DNA of 64,000 nucleotides from Deinococcus peraridilitoris DSM 19664. Lineage in GTDB: Bacteria > Deinococcota > Deinococci > Deinococcales > Deinococcaceae. The notes under the pieces are model-generated. The model saw nothing but the letters and a program-made list of their open reading frames with translations. It was not told the origin of the DNA and made no database searches. Location: contig NC_019793.1 of NCBI RefSeq assembly GCF_000317835.1, forward strand, positions 372,001-436,000, read 5' to 3'. Position 1 is the first letter of the stretch. Each line of letters opens with the position of its first letter. Positions 1-8,161 of this stretch are shown piece after piece. The position numbers were made by a program, and so were the translations under genes.

Positions 1-683
<683 letters not shown>

Positions 684-798
684 AACCCACCCGCAGCCCA
701 CAGGGCCGTGACCCAGGCACGAACCCTCTTGCACGGGCGCAAAGTGCGTGCTAGTCTTCTTTTCGCCTGAACGGCCAGACGCTTTGAGGCTGTACCGT

Positions 799-874
<76 letters not shown>

Positions 875-877
875 AGA

Positions 878-908
878 AAACCCCGTTGAAGACGGGGTTT
901 GTTTTTTG
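878..908 (+). terminator. intrinsic terminator of tRNA-Ala
   Basis: A nine-pair stem AAACCCCGT / ACGGGGTTT closes a five-base loop and is followed by GTTTTTT. It starts four bases after the CCA end. Confidence 0.9.
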
Positions 909-1082
909 GACTTCTCGAGTTTGTCAAACTTCCGGCAAAAGTGTCAGTGAATTTTTCAGTAGGATCCGATTGTTCTCGCGGGGATAACACCGACCTTGCT
1001 GACCTTGCTCATCCCCATGACGTCCACAAAAACCCAAGCGACGTCGTTGTGTTCTCAAGATGCCGACCTGCACCCGAGCAGG

Positions 1083-1117
1083 AAAACAGGGCGCTCAGAC
1101 TTCTTGGCGCGCCCTGT
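1083..1117 (-). terminator. terminator of the EamA gene
   Basis: On the minus strand ACAGGGCGC pairs with GCGCCCTGT across a 14-base loop, followed by TTTTCC. It lies just past the stop codon of the minus-strand transporter gene. The large loop makes it less certain than the tRNA terminator. Confidence 0.6.
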
Positions 1118-1128
1118 CTCCATTTTGT

Positions 1129-2013
1129 TTATTTTGGCGCGAGACGAGCGCGCTTGCCGGTTGGCAGTGATGTCGCCAGGACGCTGGACATGACGAGCGC
1201 CAAGCCCAGCACCAACGCCCAAGAGACGCTTTCCCCCAGAAAAATCGAGCCCCACAAAATGCCGAAGACTGGCACAAGCAGCGTGACCGTATTGGCGAAG
1301 GTCGGGCCAGCCGTTTCGATCAGGCGGAAGTAGAGGATGTACGCGAACGCGGTGCAAGCCAGCGCCAAGGTCACGACGGCCAGCAAAGCAGGAGCACTCC
1401 ATGTGGGTTGCGGTGCGATGACGAAAACGGCGGGCAGCAGGACCACGAAGGCGCCGAGTTGCTGTCCTGCCGCCATGGCCAGCGGTGTGACGCCACGCAT
1501 GACTGTCCGGGTGTAGACGGCTCCAATGCCGTAAAAAAATGAGGCCAGCACGACCATCCCGCACGCGAGCAGCTGGGCTGTCGTTTCAATGCTTGGTGTT
1601 CCCCCAACCACGACAGCAACCCCGGCAATACCGAGAAGGAGCGCCGCCAGTTTCGTGAGGGTCATGGGGTCCCGCAGCCACACGGCCGCGACGATGGCAG
1701 TAAAGAGTGGCGTCGAGGCATTCAGCACGGCGACCATGGAAGGACCGATGTGTAGCTGGGCGGCGGCGATCAGCGCGAACGGCGCTGCCGCGTTGAGGAA
1801 TCCCAGGATAAGGAAAGCTCCAGGGCGCTGCCACAGCCCGAGCGCGTGACGGGTCGCCCAGGCATACAAGCCGAGTGTGAGGCCAGCGAGCGCGACACGC
1901 ACGATGACCAGCGGAACGGGGCCGAGGGCTGGCACGGCGACCCGAATGAGCAAGAATGAGCCGCCCCAGATCGCGGCGAGGACAAACAGGGTGATGAAGT
2001 GGTTTCGTGCCAT
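1129..2013 (-). CDS. EamA-family (DMT) membrane exporter
   Basis: The 294-residue protein has about ten hydrophobic helices in two EamA repeats. The first starts at LFVLAAIWGGSFLLIRVA and the second after LLACGMVVLASFFYGIG. The family exports metabolites or amino acids, and the substrate cannot be read from the sequence. The start at MARNHF is chosen because GGAGGAGG sits a few bases upstream; a longer frame reaching 2142 has no membrane character in the extra residues. It stands alone with its own terminator. Confidence 0.85.
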   Translation of the reverse strand: MARNHFITLFVLAAIWGGSFLLIRVAVPALGPVPLVIVRVALAGLTLGLYAWATRHALGLWQRPGAFLILGFLNAAAPFALIAAAQLHIGPSMVAVLNASTPLFTAIVAAVWLRDPMTLTKLAALLLGIAGVAVVVGGTPSIETTAQLLACGMVVLASFFYGIGAVYTRTVMRGVTPLAMAAGQQLGAFVVLLPAVFVIAPQPTWSAPALLAVVTLALACTAFAYILYFRLIETAGPTFANTVTLLVPVFGILWGSIFLGESVSWALVLGLALVMSSVLATSLPTGKRARLAPK

Positions 2014-2222
2014 TGGCCTCCTCCTTGAGGATGGGACGTCGGCACTCTGGGGCCGATCGGGGAAGACGATGAATTGGACGGGTGATAAAAGCCGGACCGT
2101 TGACCGGCCGGCAAGGGCAGCAGGAACGGGCGGCAAATTCAAGCCGCCCGTTCGTTACTATCCCATTCTAAAGCGCTTGTCCATTCCACCCTTGGAGGAA
2201 GACACGCCATCAATTCCATTGT

Positions 2223-2427
2223 CTTGGGCAGAACGGACGCGCGCAAGCCCTCAAACCGCTTTGAGGGCTGTCCTGCGCAAGACGCCCTGAAGGACGCCTG
2301 CCCGCGTCTTCTTGGCCAGAACGGACTCGCATGAGCAAGCCTGGCCGCTTGGGCAGAACGGACGCCCTTATGGACGCCTGCCCGCGTCTTGGGCAGAACG
2401 GACGCCCTTAAGGACGCCTGCCCGCTT
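2223..2427. repeat. 40-bp tandem repeat with degenerate upstream copies and a hairpin
   Basis: Two near-identical 40-bp units lie head to tail at 2348-2387 and 2388-2427. Each starts CTTGGGCAGAACGGACG and ends CTGCCCGC. Partial copies occur at 2223-2239, 2281-2310 and 2308-2326. Each unit has inverted ends (GGGCAG...CTGCCC) around a central CC-TTAAGG-like palindrome. Between the partial copies, GCCCTCAAA/TTTGAGGGC at 2247-2268 forms a perfect nine-pair hairpin. No gene is visible here, and the role is unknown. Confidence 0.8.
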
Positions 2428-2792
2428 CCAAACGCTCCTGGTCAAGGTCACTCGCTCCCCGCGCTGACAGCGTGCCCAAAAGCGGTTTCGGGCACTGCGC
2501 GCTCTCCGCTCGGTCAAAGACATCGATCAAAAACCTATCAATGTCTTTGACAATCGCTTTAGTTCGCGCTGAGTCTGTCAGGCGGCCAGCCATAACCAGT
2601 TCCGGCCTCAAGCTCGTAATGCAAACCCTGCATGTACTCGAAACGGTTAGCCGCTGCCGCCACAGTGACGTCCAGCGGGAATACCGTTCCGAACCCATGA
2701 CCGCTCACCCGGGCTGACGCCTTCACTGGCATCACGAACTGAAGCGTGTCCCGCAAACCAAACACGAACCTTCGTTTTTACCTCGCAGCGTC
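2428..2792. other. no convincing gene; possible gene remnant
   Basis: Apart from the open frame described separately (2559-2765, minus) nothing in this stretch resembles a known protein or RNA. It separates the tandem repeat from the broken insertion sequence, so it may be scar tissue from transposition. Confidence 0.5.
2559..2765 (-). pseudogene. possible gene fragment, 68 residues
   Basis: The frame reads MFGLRDTLQFVMPVKASARV and continues to GWPPDRLSAN. Third positions are mostly G or C, as in real genes nearby. There is no clear ribosome site and no family that I recognise. It lies beside a degraded IS, so it could be a remnant of a gene cut by that element or chance. Confidence 0.25.
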
Positions 2793-3402
2793 ACTAGGGC
2801 GTGTAGGCCAAGGGGAACGGCTCCGGCGGTTCGGCGCGATCATCTCCACGCCCACCTCGGCAAGTTGCGCGTCCAAAGGGTCACTGTCGTACGCCTTGTC
2901 GCCGATGAGGCGCGCAGGAAAATCCAGCCCGAATGAAGCGTCCAAGGTGTCGTGGACCAGCGTGTTCTCCGCACGACTCGCGCTCTCCGTGTGCACGGCC
3001 AGTGGCACACCGTGGGCGTCGACGATCACCATGACCTTGGTGCCTTTCCCTTTCTTCGTCGGGCCGACCTCAGCACCCCCTTTTTGGCGGCACTGAACGT
3101 GCCGTCGATGAACGCCTCGCGCAGGTCGAGCAGTCCTTGGTCTTCGAGCAGCTCGTAGAGCCGCGTGAGGACGTGCGGAAATACGCCACGGTCGTTCCAC
3201 TCCTGGAAGCGGGCGAAGCAGGTGGACTTGGGCGGGTACTCGCCTTTGGGCAGGCGGTCCCATTGGGCGCCCGTCCGTAAGACCCAGAGGATGCCTTCGA
3301 GGAGGTCTTTGTCGGAGCGGCGGGGTCGGCCGCGATTGGTCTTTTTTTGGGCAGGTGGCAACAGGGGCGACAGGACCTTCCAGTGTTTGGCATCTGAGCC
3401 AT
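2778..3402 (-). pseudogene. IS5-family transposase, truncated and frameshifted
   Basis: The first frame gives DAKHWKVLSPLLPPAQKK, the helix-turn-helix part, WVLRTGAQWDRLP and AFIDGTFSAAKKG with the first catalytic Asp. At C-AAA-AAG near 3083 the second frame takes over by a -1 shift and reads KGGAEVGPTKKGKGTKVMV through IGDKAYDSD (second Asp) to MIAPNRRSRS. IS427-type elements normally use such a programmed shift. The third acidic residue is missing because coding runs into the IS end. The ATG at 3402 is out of frame by one base with DAKHW, suggesting a further lesion. It is inactive by inference. Confidence 0.8.
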
Positions 3403-3423
3403 CTCCTTGGCCGTACTCAACCC
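2795..3423 (-). mobile_element. decayed IS5-family (IS427-like) insertion sequence
   Basis: The element carries a two-frame transposase. It is bounded by TAGGGCGTGTAGGCCAAG at 2795-2812 and, inverted, by CTTGGCCGTACTCAACCC at 3406-3423, which is an imperfect match of the ends. The interior is too short for this family because the end of the element directly follows the second catalytic region. No target-site duplication could be seen. An exact 20-base copy of its left end recurs at 6779-6798. Confidence 0.75.
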
Positions 3424-3471
3424 GCGTGGCCTGCGGTCGATGTGTATCTCATCTGCGGTCTGCCTTTGCCG

Positions 3472-3807
3472 TCAGATCGATGCGCTTGTTAGACAGGCCG
3501 TGCGGAGTTGCTCACGCTGGCGCCACTCCAAACCCGCGAGCCTGCCGACGAACATGCCCTCACCCACCAAGTGCGCCAGGCCGAACACAGACGCCGTCCC
3601 CGTCAGTACCGCGGCCGCGAGCACACACAGCCCGCCCCACGTCGCGTTCGCGACGACCAGCAGCACGATCAGGGTTCGAGGCCTGCGCGCCCGCATGGCG
3701 AGCGAGAAGGAGAACGCCCCGTATGCCAAGTTCACCACGCCTATACCGACGAGGATATCTCCTGGCAGAGCGTATAGCTGGCTTAGCCACTCGGACAGGG
3801 ACAGCAC
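3472..3807 (-). CDS. small four-helix membrane protein
   Basis: The 111-residue protein opens LSLSEWLSQLYALPGDILVG and has four hydrophobic segments (ILVGIGVVNLAYGAFSF, LIVLLVVANATWGGLCVL, VLTGTASVFGLAHLVGE and a shorter one). It ends RLAGLEWRQREQLRTACL. The start is taken as the GTG at 3807, only two bases after the stop of the DUF6326 gene, so the two are probably translated together. I do not recognise a named family. It lies near the two-component system but on the other strand. Confidence 0.65.
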   Translation of the reverse strand: MLSLSEWLSQLYALPGDILVGIGVVNLAYGAFSFSLAMRARRPRTLIVLLVVANATWGGLCVLAAAVLTGTASVFGLAHLVGEGMFVGRLAGLEWRQREQLRTACLTSASI

Positions 3808-3809
3808 TG

Positions 3810-4265
3810 CTACGCCGGCGTCAATGGTGAGGACGTGCGGGGCCAGGTCCAGGCGGAGCGCAGGATGAAGGCCAGAAGCAGCACCTCGAGTCCGATGGAG
3901 ATGCCGTAGAAGGCGGCCCACTCCCAGGTCGCCCCTGCCGCGTTGAACATCGAGTAGGGGATGAGGAGCGATGCAACGACGAGGTTCGTGGCGCGGTTCA
4001 CCCGGGCGGGCAGCGTCATGGAGAGCCACACCATCATGGCCGGGATCGACACGGACACGAGGAAAATGGTCAACAACGTCGAGCTGATGTCGAACTTCCA
4101 GATGAGGCCATTCAGGATGCCGTCGACGACGCCGGGCTTGTAGAAATTTAAGATGTCGACGTAGATGTAGAGGAACATGAAGCTGGCCCAGGCTGCCACG
4201 AGCTTGGCTTGCACCGGGATCTGCGGGTCCTTCAAAGCGCTGTTGATGGGGACATGTCGTGTCAT
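3810..4265 (-). CDS. DUF6326 family membrane protein
   Basis: The 151-residue protein has the family pattern: a short N-terminus, then VQAKLVAAWASFMFLYIYVD, a YKPGVVDGIL turn, two long helices (LTIFLVSVSIPAMMVWLSM, LVVASLLIPYSMFNAAG) and a closing helix that ends SAWTWPR. The function of the family is not known. The start at 4265 is supported by GGAG seven bases upstream; a longer frame to 4319 has a nonmembrane, unsupported N-terminus. It is divergent from the response regulator gene, so the two promoters share about 160 bases. Confidence 0.8.
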   Translation of the reverse strand: MTRHVPINSALKDPQIPVQAKLVAAWASFMFLYIYVDILNFYKPGVVDGILNGLIWKFDISSTLLTIFLVSVSIPAMMVWLSMTLPARVNRATNLVVASLLIPYSMFNAAGATWEWAAFYGISIGLEVLLLAFILRSAWTWPRTSSPLTPA

Positions 4266-4427
4266 GTTCTGCTCCTTCGTTCGGTTGGTGAGGCTCACTT
4301 CTTGGGCAGCGACGTGCAACCCTGCATGGAGTGTGTGCGGCGACCCACAAGACGCTTTCGGGGAATTGACAAGTTTTCTTGACAGGCGTTAGGCGTGGTC
4401 TTGGCAAGGCTGCTTACACTGAAAGAC

Positions 4428-5108
4428 GTGAACCCAGGCCAACTCGTATTGATCGTGGAAGACGAGCCGGATATTGCCGAGTTGCTGGAGGTGTATTTGC
4501 GCCGCGAGCAGTTCCGCACTGAACGGGCCAGTACCGGCTCAGCGGCCGTGCAACTGCATCGCACGGCCCGGCCTGATCTGGTCTTGCTGGATGTCAATCT
4601 GCCCGAATTCGACGGCTTTGAAGTGCTGCGGCTCATCCGGGAGACGGCAGGAACACCCGTCATCATGGTCACGGCGTTCGCGGAAGACTTGGACAAGCTT
4701 CTGGGCCTCAAAATGGGCGCGGACGATTATGTGGTCAAACCCTTTAGCCCCCTGGAGGTGGTTGCCCGCGCCAAAGCGGTGCTGCGCCGTGCCGGAACAC
4801 AGGCCACCGGGCAACCGCTTCGGTTGAGCGGGGTCGAACTCGATCCGCTGGCCGTGCGGGTGCGGGTTCTTGGTCAGCGCCTCGACGTGACCATGACCGA
4901 GTACCGCTTGCTGGAACACCTGCTGCGGCACCGGGGCCGGGTGTGTTCCCGTGTTGAACTGCTCGAAGTGGCCCTGCCCGACTCGGACGCGCTGGAACGG
5001 GTGATCGACACCCACCTGTGGAATCTGCGCCGGAAACTGGAGGGCGCGGGCCAGCCCAATATTATTCAGACGGTGCGCGGCGTGGGCTTCCGGCTGGCGG
5101 ACGAATGA
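4428..5108 (+). CDS. OmpR/PhoB-type response regulator
   Basis: The 226-residue protein has a receiver domain with acidic pocket E11/D12, phosphate-accepting D55 (LVLLDVNLP), T82 and K104 (VVKPF). A winged-helix DNA-binding domain follows (MTEYRLLEHLLRHRG ... VIDTHLWNLRRKLE ... VRGVGFRL). The GTG at 4428 is preferred because a TACACT box ends seven bases before it, the leaderless arrangement used elsewhere here. Two TTGACA hexamers 13 bases apart (4366, 4379) lie upstream, but neither is correctly spaced to that box. The partner kinase follows at 5263. Target genes are unknown; the adjacent divergent membrane-protein pair is a candidate. Confidence 0.9.
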   Translation: MNPGQLVLIVEDEPDIAELLEVYLRREQFRTERASTGSAAVQLHRTARPDLVLLDVNLPEFDGFEVLRLIRETAGTPVIMVTAFAEDLDKLLGLKMGADDYVVKPFSPLEVVARAKAVLRRAGTQATGQPLRLSGVELDPLAVRVRVLGQRLDVTMTEYRLLEHLLRHRGRVCSRVELLEVALPDSDALERVIDTHLWNLRRKLEGAGQPNIIQTVRGVGFRLADE

Positions 5109-5262
5109 GACGGACTCCGCTCCACTCCCGCACATTTGGCACCCCCACCGGATGTTCGTCCATATCGCGGGGCCCGTGCTCGTCCCTCCTTGCGCTGCTA
5201 CGCAGCTGTTCCAGTTTGCCCTGGTCGAAGGCTGAACTCTATGGCTTTCAATTGGAATCCTT

Positions 5263-6483
5263 ATGAAGCTGCAGCCTGAGACGCCCTGGCAAGCCATGCG
5301 GCGTAGCTGGAATTCCCTGGCTGCCGACCTCTACAAAACCATGCTGGGGTTGGTGCTGCTGACCTCGCTGACCGTGTTCGTCGTTCTTAGTTACGCTTGG
5401 TCAGCCTTCCTGGATGAGGTGCAGCGTCAGACTCAGGAGTTGCTGACGGCCCAGTTTCAGCTGTCCCCCAGTCAACTTGAACCCCTGTTGACACAGGCAA
5501 GACAGCTATCCGAGACCAGCCTGAATGTGGATCAGATCCGGTCCCTGTTCGTGTTCGGCTTGGTGCTGCTCTTCACCGTGCTGTCCCTGCTCGCGTGGTG
5601 GTCGGCGCGGCGTTTTGCTCGCCCTTTGACACATCTCTCCGCTGCCGCGAACCAGCTGGCATCTGGGGACTTCACCGCCCGCGCTCTGCTGAGCCGCAGT
5701 CTGACCCGGCGCAGCGACGAAACAGCGAGGCTCCTGAAGGACTTTAACGTCATGGCCGCGTCCCTAGAACGACTGGAGCGTGAACGGCGCTACAGCGTGG
5801 CCGCCATTGCCCACGAACTCCGCACGCCAGTGACGGTGCTGCGCGGGCGGCTGGAAGGTGTGCGGGACGGCGTGTTGCCGGCCAACCCGCAGGAACTGGA
5901 GAAATTGATCGGTCATGCCGACCTGCTGTCCAAGCTGATTGAGGATTTGCAGCTTCTCTCGCTGGCTGAAGCGGGCGAATTGCGGCTCGAACTTGGGCCA
6001 GTGGAGGTGCAGGATGTCCTGATCCGTCTGCACGCCGATCACCTGCCGACAGCCCAGGCACAGGGCGTCGATCTTCTCCTGGAACTCTGTGCCGAACCGG
6101 TCAGGGTGACCGGCGACCGGCGCCGGTTGCAGCAGGTCGTCCATAACCTGCTGACCAACGCCCTGCGCCACACGCCCCCGCACGGCACGGTCTGGATCAA
6201 GCTTGAGGTGGAAGCGGGGGCCGTCCACATCGAGATTCACAACACAGGCACAGGGTTCACTGCAGAAGCCCTGAATCGGGCGTTCGAACGGTTTTACAGC
6301 GGCCCAGACCGGGAACGCGGGCGCGGCGGAAGTGGGCTGGGGCTGGCCATCTCGAAATCATTGATCGAAGTTCACGGCGGGAGCATGAGGCTGTTCAACA
6401 CCGAAACTGGAGCGGGGGTGCAGATCACGCTGAACCCACTCGCGGGCGATGAAGGGCTTCCCGGGGCAAGGCCACGATTCTGA
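5263..6483 (+). CDS. sensor histidine kinase, partner of the upstream regulator
   Basis: The 406-residue protein has membrane helices at about 27-45 and 93-113 around a short periplasmic loop of about 45 residues. A HAMP-like linker, H-box AIAHELRTP (H184), N-box NLLTNALRH and G-boxes NTGTGF and GGSGLGLAIS follow. The periplasmic part is too small for a typical ligand-binding fold, so sensing may be within or near the membrane. The 154-base gap from the regulator gene carries no gene. The start at ATG 5263 has a modest GGA upstream. Confidence 0.9.
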   Translation: MKLQPETPWQAMRRSWNSLAADLYKTMLGLVLLTSLTVFVVLSYAWSAFLDEVQRQTQELLTAQFQLSPSQLEPLLTQARQLSETSLNVDQIRSLFVFGLVLLFTVLSLLAWWSARRFARPLTHLSAAANQLASGDFTARALLSRSLTRRSDETARLLKDFNVMAASLERLERERRYSVAAIAHELRTPVTVLRGRLEGVRDGVLPANPQELEKLIGHADLLSKLIEDLQLLSLAEAGELRLELGPVEVQDVLIRLHADHLPTAQAQGVDLLLELCAEPVRVTGDRRRLQQVVHNLLTNALRHTPPHGTVWIKLEVEAGAVHIEIHNTGTGFTAEALNRAFERFYSGPDRERGRGGSGLGLAISKSLIEVHGGSMRLFNTETGAGVQITLNPLAGDEGLPGARPRF

Positions 6484-6778
6484 AGTTCTCATCCGCTCGG
6501 AAGAGATGCGGTTTCACACCTCCTATGGCGAGACTTCGACACGTGGGGATTCCAGGGAGCGAACAGCGCGGTTCTGTGTTCCGACTGAGATCAGGTCTCA
6601 TTGACACGGGTACAGATGCCGACACACACGATGTTTTTTCTCTCCCTGAGCCAATATCTTTCATTGGAACAGTGGTGGGAATCACCTGAGATTGCGAACG
6701 GAGAATTACTCGAGTAAACCAGCCTACATTTCGGCGCCGTACCCAAAATGCTGGGGGGCATGTTCACGACGGTCTTTG
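6484..6778. other. gap after the kinase gene; no feature seen
   Basis: I find no convincing ORF, RNA or terminator. A run of T (TGTTTTTTCTC near 6640) is present but has no stem before it. The stretch ends exactly at an IS-end copy. Confidence 0.5.
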
Positions 6779-6798
6779 ACTAGGGCGTGTAGGCCAAG
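6779..6798 (+). repeat. second copy of the IS left end
   Basis: The 20 bases ACTAGGGCGTGTAGGCCAAG match 2793-2812 exactly and in the same orientation. No transposase follows, so only the end of an element is left. Together the copies bracket the segment with the two membrane proteins and the two-component system. Confidence 0.75.
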
Positions 6799-6814
6799 TT
6801 TGTACTGTTGACGC

Positions 6815-6985
6815 ATGACGTTGCCTTCCGACACTCCCGACGACTTGTCCTCACGCCAGCAGAAGTACGCCGGTCAAGGCGTCGACGAGGAAATCCTTGC
6901 CGATCTCGAAGATTTACTCGCCTGGTCCGCATTCGAGCGCTCTTCCTCAGTCTTCATCTCCGTTGATGGCACCACAAAACCCATT
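6815..6985 (+). pseudogene. possible protein remnant next to the IS end
   Basis: The frame starts MTLPSDTPDDLSSRQQKYAG and continues acidic (DEEILADLEDLLAW) before losing protein character after about residue 56. I do not recognise it. It begins 16 bases past the IS end and may be part of a related element or of a gene the element hit. Confidence 0.25.
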
Positions 6986-7068
6986 TTCTCCCCAGCTCGC
7001 GTCGGGGTCAGCGCCTGTCCAGTGCAGGGCCGCTCTAGCCTGCTTCCCAGTCCTTTTATCGCCGGTGC

Positions 7069-7335
7069 TCATGGGGCGTCAAGCAGTTCAAAGATCGCAC
7101 AGTAGATGCGGCGGGGACGCGCCTCGTATTTTGGTTCGCTGACCGGGTAGAAATTTCCGTCGTACTCCAGCGTGGTGTACGGCTTGCCCGTGACTCCGGG
7201 GGAGATCAGCCGGATCGGGCGTCCATCGTGAAAACGCGCGTCCTGGCTGCTCAGCAGCTGGCCTTCGCTGTAGCCGTCTCCCACCTGCAATACCAGCATG
7301 GTCAGCGCATTGTCCGGTTCTGGGCTACGCTGCAT
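7069..7335 (-). CDS. hypothetical protein, 88 residues
   Basis: The protein starts MQRSPEPDNALTMLVLQVGD and ends RRIYCAIFELLDAP. It is soluble, with no motif I recognise. Its ATG shares one base with the stop of the receiver gene (TGATG), so translation is probably coupled. A longer frame reaching 7482 overlaps the receiver and is rejected. Its conserved position behind a stand-alone receiver suggests a partner or output of that regulator, by inference only. Confidence 0.6.
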   Translation of the reverse strand: MQRSPEPDNALTMLVLQVGDGYSEGQLLSSQDARFHDGRPIRLISPGVTGKPYTTLEYDGNFYPVSEPKYEARPRRIYCAIFELLDAP

Positions 7336-7787
7336 CAGCGGCGACCAAGGTCCGGTTCGTCGGGAGCGAACAACGCGACGGTCTGCCAGAACAGGTGCAG
7401 CCTGCGCAGACTTTCCACAAAGTCGGGCAGGGACGCCGGCTTGCGGATGTAGGCGTTGGCATAGCGCTGGTAGCTTTCCCACACGTCACTTGCAGCAGCA
7501 GACGTCGTGAGGACGATCACTGGTACGTTGCGCCAGGCTGGGTTGGCCTTGAGCTCCAGCAGCACTTCCAGTCCGCCCATGCGGGGCATGTTCAGATCGA
7601 GCAGGATCAAATCCGGCAGCGCCTGGGTTCCCGAACGCAACAGGTTCAGGGCTTCGACGCCATCTTGCGCCACCTGCAGTTCATGTGGCACGTCAAGCTC
7701 CTCGAAAGCCAGACGGGTCAGCAGCACGTCAGCCTCACTGTCGTCGACCAGCAAAAGCCGCAGCGCATTTCGTTTCGCGTTCGTCAC
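7335..7787 (-). CDS. single-domain response regulator (Rcp1/CheY-like)
   Basis: The 150-residue protein is a receiver only: DD at 15-16, phosphate-accepting D64 (LILLDLNMP), T94 and K116 (YIRKPAS). The alpha4-beta5 region and the helix FVESLRRLHLFW resemble the Rcp1 subgroup, which pairs with hybrid or phytochrome-type kinases encoded elsewhere. No output domain follows. The GTG at 7787 has GGAGGG 11 bases upstream; no ATG is in frame before the receiver. It sits between a 45-residue membrane peptide and an 88-residue unknown. Confidence 0.88.
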   Translation of the reverse strand: MTNAKRNALRLLLVDDSEADVLLTRLAFEELDVPHELQVAQDGVEALNLLRSGTQALPDLILLDLNMPRMGGLEVLLELKANPAWRNVPVIVLTTSAAASDVWESYQRYANAYIRKPASLPDFVESLRRLHLFWQTVALFAPDEPDLGRR

Positions 7788-7819
7788 GTGTCGTTGGTCC
7801 CTCCAGGCTGAGGCGCGGT

Positions 7820-7957
7820 TCAGGCGAGTGGGGGCATCATCCACCAGAAGACCACCAGAACGCCAAGCAAGGTCAGGATCACGCCGCCGAGCAGCACTAG
7901 CAACTCGACACGCGTGATGGCCGCTTCACGTTTCCACTCGTCGTCGGGCCGTCGCAT
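7820..7957 (-). CDS. small single-span membrane peptide, 45 residues
   Basis: The frame reads MRRPDDEWKREAAITRVELL, then one long hydrophobic helix (about 18-41, rich in Leu, Val and Gly, ending FWWMM) and PPLA. AAGGTGAGG precedes the ATG at good spacing, and the receiver gene begins 32 bases after the stop. The charged N-terminus suggests an N-in orientation. The function is unknown; a membrane tether or small regulator for the receiver is an inference. Confidence 0.65.
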   Translation of the reverse strand: MRRPDDEWKREAAITRVELLVLLGGVILTLLGVLVVFWWMMPPLA

Positions 7958-8113
7958 GCCTCACCTTGACGGCCTTAAATGACAGTGACCTGACCGTTGT
8001 GGTCTGGACGGCTGGAGCGTCACCTCACGTTCTCCCAACAAATTCTGCCGCACTCGCCTGCTCAATGTACCAATGCCAGCGTTCGCACGCCAGCACAGTG
8101 TTGTGCCCGACTC

Positions 8114-8147
8114 AAGAAAGCGCGGCGGGGACAGTGCCCCGCCGCGC
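8114..8147 (-). terminator. terminator of ndh
   Basis: On the minus strand GCGCGGCGGGG pairs with CCCCGCCGCGC around a six-base loop, then TTTCTT. It is 15 bases beyond the ndh stop codon. Confidence 0.85.
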
Positions 8148-8161
8148 CGATCCCCGCGCGT

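Noticed and set aside
2247..2268. Perfect nine-pair hairpin as a terminator
   Set aside because: There is no U-run on either side and no gene ends close by; kept as part of the repeat region instead.
2348..2427. CRISPR array
   Set aside because: The units are adjacent without unique spacers, only two are complete, and no cas gene is in the window.
3810..4319. Longer DUF6326 start (169 residues)
   Set aside because: The extra 18 residues lack support; GGAG fits the start at 4265.
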